The notes below the pieces were generated by a model, which ran no database searches, was not told the DNA's origin, and saw only the letters and a list, made by a program, of their open reading frames with translations. From Posidonia oceanica (taxonomy: Eukaryota; Streptophyta; Magnoliopsida; Alismatales; Posidoniaceae), in assembly GCA_037176725.1 (NCBI GenBank), contig JAZBRS010000039.1, positions 22,232,001-22,296,000 of the forward strand: a DNA stretch of 64,000 nucleotides, written 5' to 3'. Shown piece after piece: positions 57,451 through 64,000 of the stretch (position 1 is the stretch's first letter; every line of letters starts with the position of its first letter). The position numbers and the translations under genes are program-made.

Positions 57451-60400
57451 TGAAAAATAGCGCGCAAAAGCCATGCAATGCGGATGATATGCAAAAGATG
57501 CTGCCGAAGTTCAGGAGGACTTACCTTGGAAATCTGATGCCTGATCTGAAATCTGATTGGTCCATGCTGAAGAACGCTCCGCCGGGGTTGTCTAGGCAGC
57601 TTACTTGAGAAGATCCAACGGCCAGATCTGAAGATATCCAGACTTCAAGGCAGGAGGCCAGAACAGGGGAAAGATAAGATCTAAGTGTAAAAGGGACCTA
57701 AGGGGTGTACAAAGCAGGTCCTCCCATGTTCAGGGGAGCAAGACATACTTAAGTGTGTGAAAAGAGTACCAAATGCAATGATGTATGGGTGCAATGCATG
57801 GAAAAATGCAGAAAAAGACCTAAGAGTGATAAAACCAAGTTGCAGGACTTAAACTAAAAGAAAAAAAAAATGAACTGCAAGCGGACTGATGTGCAAATAA
57901 GCAAAACCATAGATATTAAATGCAATTCAATATGCTTTTAAATCAGAATTAAATGAGTCTTAAACTGATCTGGACCTAAGTGCAATATTTAAAAACTTAA
58001 ACGAACCTAATGCAATACAAATGTAAAATACCTAAGCTAATGCAAAAATAAAACTAAAGCTAAAGCAAACCTGTTTATCTACAGGGACCGTGACCGAGGC
58101 TCGCCGGCGGGGAGGCCTGGGACAGCAGAGGTGCGGGCGGCGCGGCCCGGGCGGCGTGCAGGGGAGCTCAGCGTGACGCGGCGGAGGCAGGGGCGGCATC
58201 CGGTGGCGTGGCGGGGCGCTGGACGACGCGCGGGCATGCTGCTGCAGTCGCCAGCACCGGGGAAGAAGGTCCCTCCGGCAGTGTGCTGCGAGTGGCACGG
58301 TCGACGAAACGGCCCGGGGAAAGGCCGAGGAGCAAGAGGGGAGAGAGAGGAAGCCAGTGGAAGGGTTTTCTAACCTTTTCGCACGCCGGAACGAGCCACC
58401 CACCTAGGTGGTTTTCAGCAGACTTGGCAGAGGTCGGGGCGGCGTGTGGCGGGTTGGCGGCGACACGCGACGATCTAGAGGCGTTGCTGGAGGTCTGGGG
58501 AAGACGACGGGGCTTCCAGAAGTGCGTTCTACAGCCCGGAGCGAGATCTGGTCCGGTCGAGCTCCGCCTGTGGTGGCCGAGGTGGATGTGGCGTTGTGCG
58601 GCGTTCCAGGCTGAGGCAAGGGCACGGGCGGCTAGGTGGTTAGCTGGGGAGCGTGTAGGAAGAAACAGAAGTGGATTCTACTGGGTGTGAAGGAAGTTAT
58701 GAGTGTTTGAAGATTTCGGTAAAAAAGGGGTCGAAGGTGTTTGTGGTGGAGTGTAAGGAGTGTGGGTGGTCTCGTGGGGAGATCTTGGGTGCCCTGTGAA
58801 GGTGGTTGTTGGGCGAGTAAGGTGGCCAAGTTTGAGGATTTTAGGAGGCTTGTAGTGGAGGTTCTGCAATCGGGTAAGATGTGCTAAGCTTGGGGAGGAA
58901 GAATGGGTTGAAAAACAGCCGCTTGTGGGTGAATGCTTGGGTTCTCCCTTGGTTTCTTGCTCTAGGATGGCGCACACGGGAGAGAGGAAGGTCTGTGGGT
59001 GTGTTCTGGATGTGCTCTGGTGGTGTCCTCTCCCTTTTCACAGGTCTGGTTCATTGGCTTTTTGTTGGTTGGGTTTCTGGGATTGCTTGCGGTGTTGTCA
59101 ATTGCAGAAGCTTGGGCCTAGGTCTATGGGAGAATGGAGGTGTGCAAGGACGGCAGGTCTGGTGATGGTGTGCTGTCGATTGGTGAAGGCTGGTTGGCAG
59201 AAAAGAGAGAAGGAAAACAGAGGGGAGAAGGCTGCTGTAACAGAAGGAGGAGGGAAAGAAATAAAAAGAAGAAGAATGAATAGAAAAGAAGAAGAATGAA
59301 TAGAAAAGAAGAAGAAAGAAGAAAAGAAAGAAAGAAAAAGAGAAAAAATTAATTTATGGTTTTCCTTTTTTGGATTTGTTTCAAGGAATATTGTTTTTAA
59401 TTTTCTTTTTTTTGTTTATAATTACTCTTTTGAATTTGTTAATGGTTTTCTTCTTTTAAGTTTTTTTTCTTTTTGATTGTTTTAATTGTTTAAATTTCTC
59501 TTTTGATTTGAGATTTTAGGATTTGAGTTTTCTTTAAATTGTTTTTTGATTTTGTTTAAATGTTTGTTAAGTTTTTTAATTGTTTTTTAGTTAAGTTTTT
59601 CTTGTTAAGTTGGGATTTTTTAATTAGGCTTTTTTAATGGATTGCTTCTTAATTAACTAGGGGGAGTTTTAGTTTTTTAGTTTTTAGGATTTTTTCTTAA
59701 GTTTTCTTTTTAAATTATTTTCTGATTTTGTTTGTTAAATTCTTTTAATGTTTTATAGTTAAATTTCTCTTGTTGAGTTTTTAATTAAATGTTTTTAAAT
59801 TGTTTCAAGTTTTTGATTGTTTCTTTTAGATTTGTTAAGTGTTTTTTTAATTAATTACTTGTCTTAATGTTTTTAATTGTTTTCTTCTCTTTTAGGGTTC
59901 GTTTTTTATTATTTTTAATGAGGTTTTTACTTTTGTTTTGTTTTGATTATATTTTGGTTTTTTACTTGATTTTATAGCATTTTCTTTTGTTTATTTTGTA
60001 TCTTTTAGATTGCATTCTTAATTTCCTTTTTTAGTTGGATTTAATTAGGTTTTTGTTTTTAACTGTTTGTTTAAGTTTTTTAATTGCTTCTTTTTAGGAT
60101 TTTGATTTGTTTTTTCTTTTGTTTCAGAGTTTTACAGGTTTTTTAAGGTTTTTATAGGTTTTTGAGGATTTAGTGGAAGAAAGGAAAAGGAAAAAGAAAA
60201 GGAGGAAATGGAGGAGGAAAGGAGAAAGATAGGAGTGGAAGGAAAATGAATATTAGAAAATCAGGGAAAATGGTAAAAATAAGATAAAAATAGGAATAAG
60301 ATTGTGAACAGATGGAAGCACAAGGGGGCCCACAGCCAGGCAAAAAAGAGGGAGAAAAGGAGGTGAAAAGAAGGAGGATAATCAGGAGAGAGAGAGAGGA

Positions 60401-60955
60401 GAGAGAAAAGAATAATCCAAGAGAGAGAAAAGGATAATTTGGGCAAAAGGAAGTTTTAGATGTTTCGAAAGGGGGCGAAATTTGGTGGGTGTGTAGTCTA
60501 GGGTCTCTAGTCTTTCTCCTAGGGTTTCAGTTTGGTTTTGAGAAAGTTTTGGTGGGGTTTTGAGATGTAGAAAAAGGATAGTTTTGCCTAAGTTTCCTAG
60601 GATTTTTGGGAGTGATTTTAGTCTGAGATTTTAAGGACTTTTTGGTGGATTTGTTAAGTCAGGAAGGGTGAGTTTTCCTATGGATTTTGGATAGTTTTCA
60701 GATTCGAGAAAGGGGGGTGATCTTATGTTGAGTTTGGGCTTGTTTTGAGGGGAAAGAGGAAGAGAATGGTGTGGGTTTGGGCCTAGATTTGGATGGTTTT
60801 AGGTTAAGGTTTTGGATGGTTTTAGGCTAAAGTTTTGGATGGTTTTGGGCTAAAGTTTTGGATGGTTTTAGGTTGAAAGGGAAGGTGTGGTTTTAGGTTT
60901 TTCCTAGCCGCCCGAGAGATCCATTAATTCGGCCTGTCAAAATGGGGTGTCAACA

Positions 60956-60972
60956 GATGCCCCTCCCTGAGC
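60956..60972 (-). other. Polypurine tract next to LTR F
   Basis: The minus strand reads CTCAGGGAGGGGCATC directly before TGTTGACA, identical to the tract at LTR C. Confidence 0.8.
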
Positions 60973-61490
60973 GAGGTCAAGGGGACCGAGGCCGCTGCTC
61001 AGGGTTGACAAGACACTCCATTTGACCAGAGAGCCAAATGTTGTTGTTGACGTGAGTCACTTATTTGGTGGATGCACCGAAATTCATGACTCGTCGCCGA
61101 ATGCAGATGAATGTAGATGTAATGCTTACACTGATGCAAATGTGATGCCTACGCTAATGCCCATTGCGCTATACTCCTTTGGGGGAAAAGCGGTTGATGC
61201 ATGCACGCGGAAAAGGCAGAGAATGCAATGCAGGATCGTCGGACAATAGTTCGGGAGAGCCGGACGAGGGGGTGCACTGAGCGGTGTGCAGCTCTAGCGC
61301 AGGGGTGCCGTTTGCCAAGCTTCTGCTGTAGGCATAGGCGATGATAGTGCTGAAAGTAAAAGGCTGAATGTAAAGATGCTGTCGGTGTGCATGCGATGGT
61401 GGGCACACAATGCCCGGGAAAGCGGAATGCGGAGGTTAGTGTAAGGACCACAGAGGAGTAGCAGCGCAATAAGGGTGCAATGTTATGCAA

Positions 61491-61965
61491 TGTTATGTAG
61501 TGGAATGCAGGGTATAAACAGTGGAGCATCGGGCATACGGAACCGGGAAAAAGATCCCAAGGCCGCAGACTACTGCGAGTATCATCCAAAGCCGGCAAGC
61601 TGCGAAAGTCTTGCGGGTGCCGAGGATGATACCTTAGGCAATACACGAGCCAGGGGTTCGAATCCTAAGCACACCATGTCCGTGCAATGATGGAATGCAG
61701 TACTAGGATTGACTCTACAGAGGACACAAGGAAGCTATATGATGTCATGCAATGAAATGCTAATGTTATGTAGTGGAATGCAATGTATAAACAGTGGAGC
61801 GCCGGGCATGCGAAACTGAAAAAACGATCCCAAGGCCGTGCACTACTGCGAGTATCATCCAAAGCCGGCAAGCTGCGAAAGTCTTGCGGGTGCCGAGGAT
61901 GATACCTTAGGCAATACGCTAGTCAGGGGTTGAATCCTAAGCACGCCATGTCCGTGCGATGATGC
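61491..61965. repeat. Tandem duplication, about 273-bp period
   Basis: 61491-61692 and 61764-61965 are close copies ('tgttatgtagtggaatgca ... gagtatcatccaaagccggc ... gtccgtgc'). Between the two copies GGTTCGAATCC in the first has become GGTTGAATCC in the second. Confidence 0.9.
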
Positions 61966-62009
61966 GGTGCTGATGCCATGCCACACAATGCTATTAAACT
62001 ATGACGAAA

Positions 62010-62710
62010 GGGGTGATAAGTTAACGGACTTATCGCTAGATAGTTAGGGGGTATCGGCCCTCTGAAGCGTTGACGGACTCACCACCGGATAGTTTAGGGC
62101 TATCAGCCCGAACGAGGAGTTAACGGACTCATCACCGGATATTTTAGGGCTATCAGCCCGAATGAGGGTGGAAAGGGGGTGGGATACCGAACCAGAAGGT
62201 GCGGCAGAGGTCTAGAGACGCTCCCGTGACAGTTGGGGATGTCAGCCCAATGCAGATGGAAGTGGGATACCAAGGGGCAGCAAAAAAGATGCCCCTGGTA
62301 TTAGGATGTTGCCAACGGACAGCCGAAGTGCTCCTGGCATCGAAATGCGAGGATGGATAGATGAATGGATGATAGGTTGACGAACCTATCACCGGGCAGT
62401 TAGGGGTGCCAGCCCAGGAGTGATAGGCTGGGGATGTCTAGTAGCAGGATTTGACGGCGTGGGGAATGCAATGGAACAAAGAATGCAAGGTGATAGGTTG
62501 ACGGACCCATCGCCGAGCAGTTTAGGGCTGCCAACTCGATCGGGCGAGGGGGACGATATCATAGGGCAGACAAAAAGATGCCCCTGGTATCAGGATGATA
62601 ACAGGGGACAGCCGAAGTGCCCCTGGCACCAGAATGCAAGGGTGGATGAACGGGCGAATGGATGATAGGTTGACGAACCCATCACCGAGCAATTAGGGGT
62701 GCCAGCCCGG
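62010..62710. repeat. Six copies of a 'tgataggttgacggacccat' module
   Basis: Copies begin near 62010, 62070, 62120, 62370, 62490 and 62663, each 'gttgacggac.catc.ccg..agtttagggctatcagccc'. Two copies of the 'gatgcccctggtatcagg' motif are interspersed. Confidence 0.85.
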
Positions 62711-64000
62711 ATGCAAAGAATGAGGGATGCGGACGGATACATAGAAAACAGGAAACCCCCTGTGGTGGGTGTGCAATGGTCTCAGCGCGGGCATGCTTCG
62801 TAGCATCACGAGGTGACAAACGAGGGACATGCCGTTCATCCAGAACCTGCCCAACACGGTGGGCGGCAAAACTTTGAAAAACGCAGAGCCTCTGAGCGAG
62901 GTCAGGCAAAGAGTGCTCATCCTTGGCTCCGATTTTCGAAAACAGGGTGAAGAGAAGGTAAGTTATTACAGCACGCATTTTTTGGTGGCTTTGGACTCAA
63001 AAGCAATTGCACTAAAAGGGTGCTCCTGCACTTCTTGACTCAGGAGACTCGATCCTCGAGCAACGCCATGTCGAGTTGTGGTCGGTGGCTCTCTTTCTCA
63101 CTCTTGGCCCAGGATGAGGCTTTGGCTTCGCAGAGAATAGCCTTTGGCTGCAGGTAGGTAGCAGAAGCGTTGGATGTAGCTTCACAGCCTCCATCTTAAT
63201 TCCTCGGGGACCGACTACCGCTTTTGACGCTCACACGATGATGTTTCTTTTCCCCTCATGAGTGATTGGATCTGCATCTAGCCTTCTTGGAAATAAGTGT
63301 TGTCTGCACAGGGGTTGGAGCGTGCTGCTGCGCTCGGAGGGTGGGGCCAGGTCCTCCAGATATGATGTCTTGTGTAGTTGCCAGTGTGGCGCTTGATGTT
63401 GATAACTGAGGTGGCTTTGACACTCGTCCGAATCACTCCTCTCATGAGCGCCTTCTTTCTTCAACTTCTTTCTTCATTTTTCTTTTGTGCTCAGCATGCA
63501 TATCAAGTTATCATATTCTTTTGCTCACATGATCTCTATTCTTTTGGGATATGCATGTCTTCGCCCTCTTGGGGTAGCGGTCCCTGATGAGGCATTAAGA
63601 GTTCGACTGATCCGCGTACACCCTCAGCCTCTGCAATGTGTGCTTACAGCCTCTGGCTATGCTCCGCTCTACTTCGGTCCTCTCCATGTTCGGTGGACTC
63701 TCTTGATACGGTGGATTTCGCTTGTAGTGTTCTAAAACCTAGCGAGATGCTCTATTCTGCTCTCAATCTCACTTTGTAGCCACATGCAAGAGATGGCGCT
63801 GTTCGGGTGAGTTTTGCCTGAGATTGTCACTGCTTGACATTCTCCAGGCGCTGCTTGCTTGTCCATAGCCAGGTTTCTGATTATACAAATGTTTATGGGT
63901 TTTGTATTTTTTAGAAGGGAAGGGACAAGCATGTTTTTAGGTTTTGCATCGGATTTGTATTTTTTATGGTTTTTTAGGTTTAAGAAAACATAAAAGGGGA

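Larger units (their letters stand above)
55908..60955 (-). mobile_element. Tat-type LTR F, complete, 5.05 kb
   Basis: The minus strand starts TGTTGACACCCCATTTTGAC at 60955 and ends GGATTACTACA at 55908. It has the same order as LTR B: conserved block (56280-56303), 30-bp minisatellite (56600-57450), a conserved block at 57490-57630, GC-rich core (58070-59180), purine stretch, T-rich tract (59345-60170), GA-rich tract (60375-60430) and U3 end. The PPT to its right makes it the 3' LTR of an element running past the window end. It inserted into LTR E. Confidence 0.88.
60973..64000 (-). other. 3' internal region of a further Tat element, no genes seen
   Basis: The first 150 bp parallel 36735-36860 ('gtgagtcacttatt...gtggatgcaccgaaa'). 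Then follow two repeat blocks (61491-61965 and 62010-62710) and about 1.3 kb of mixed sequence. No gag-pol or mobile-domain motif is visible up to the window end, so the coding part should lie further right. Confidence 0.6.

Noticed and set aside
56453..57478. 341-codon minus-strand ORF, Cys/Phe-rich
   Set aside because: It is a 10-residue periodic translation of a 30-bp minisatellite; similar ORFs appear at 5305-5971 and 52856-53419 for the same reason.
61625..61680. tRNA gene around GGTTCGAATCC
   Set aside because: No acceptor or anticodon stem can be built, and the duplicate copy has lost the C of the B-box-like motif.
1..64000. A new defence, biosynthetic or regulatory gene system
   Set aside because: All convincing coding parts belong to known retrotransposon machinery; no cluster of unknown intact genes was seen.

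Overview
The window looks like nuclear DNA of a flowering plant with a large, repeat-rich genome. I see no intact host gene, rRNA, genuine tRNA or CRISPR. Nearly everything that can be identified is a nest of decayed retrotransposons of plant type: Tat/Ogre-like Ty3/gypsy elements with giant LTRs and an extra RNase H, an Athila-like Ty3/gypsy element, an L1-type LINE with a DUF4283 ORF1, solo LTRs and a tRNA-related SINE. I cannot name the species.

Layout. 1-10449 holds two minus-strand Tat-type LTRs in tandem (the first cut by the window edge), separated by only a 21-bp primer-binding-site remnant. They interrupt a minus-strand LINE (10450 to about 14011, 5' flank to about 14870). 14.9-22.05 kb is a mosaic: a GGGTT-rich remnant, one LTR with a second solo LTR nested in it (16857-19074, flanked by ACTTA on both sides), an 85-bp tandem repeat, and a stretch of palindromic 'cgtcttacgtaagacgc' modules. 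22056-29838 is an Athila-like element on the minus strand. It has two LTRs, PPT, PBS and a gag-protease frame broken by stop codons, no reverse transcriptase, and a second PPT outside its right LTR. 29839-33467 is a plus-strand Tat copy reduced to gag plus the last 40 codons of integrase.

33468-51931 is the best-preserved element, a minus-strand Tat/Ogre-like retrotransposon. From right to left it reads 5' LTR (truncated), PBS, gag, protease, Ala/Gln-rich linker, RT, RNase H, second (archaeal-type) RNase H, integrase, an extra plant-mobile-domain-like ORF, a hairpin tandem array, PPT and 3' LTR. 51932-52115 is an unexplained 184-bp piece. 52116-55907 is another Tat LTR carrying a SINE. 55908-60955 is a further Tat LTR, followed by its PPT and 3 kb of internal untranslated DNA to the window end.

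How it works together. The coding pieces make up the gag-pro-RT-RNH-aRNH-INT machinery of two Ty3/gypsy lineages and the ORF1/ORF2 pair of a LINE, but none is intact. In-frame stops are mostly readable as CAG to TAG, CGA to TGA or TGG to TAG/TGA, which fits deamination of methylated CG and CHG sites in silenced DNA. The points most worth a second look are the LTR-PBS-LTR junction at 4.66 kb, the palindromic modules at about 230-bp spacing that recur with different 'words' in unrelated LTRs, the palindromic array at 37.2-38.1 kb, and the extra ORF.
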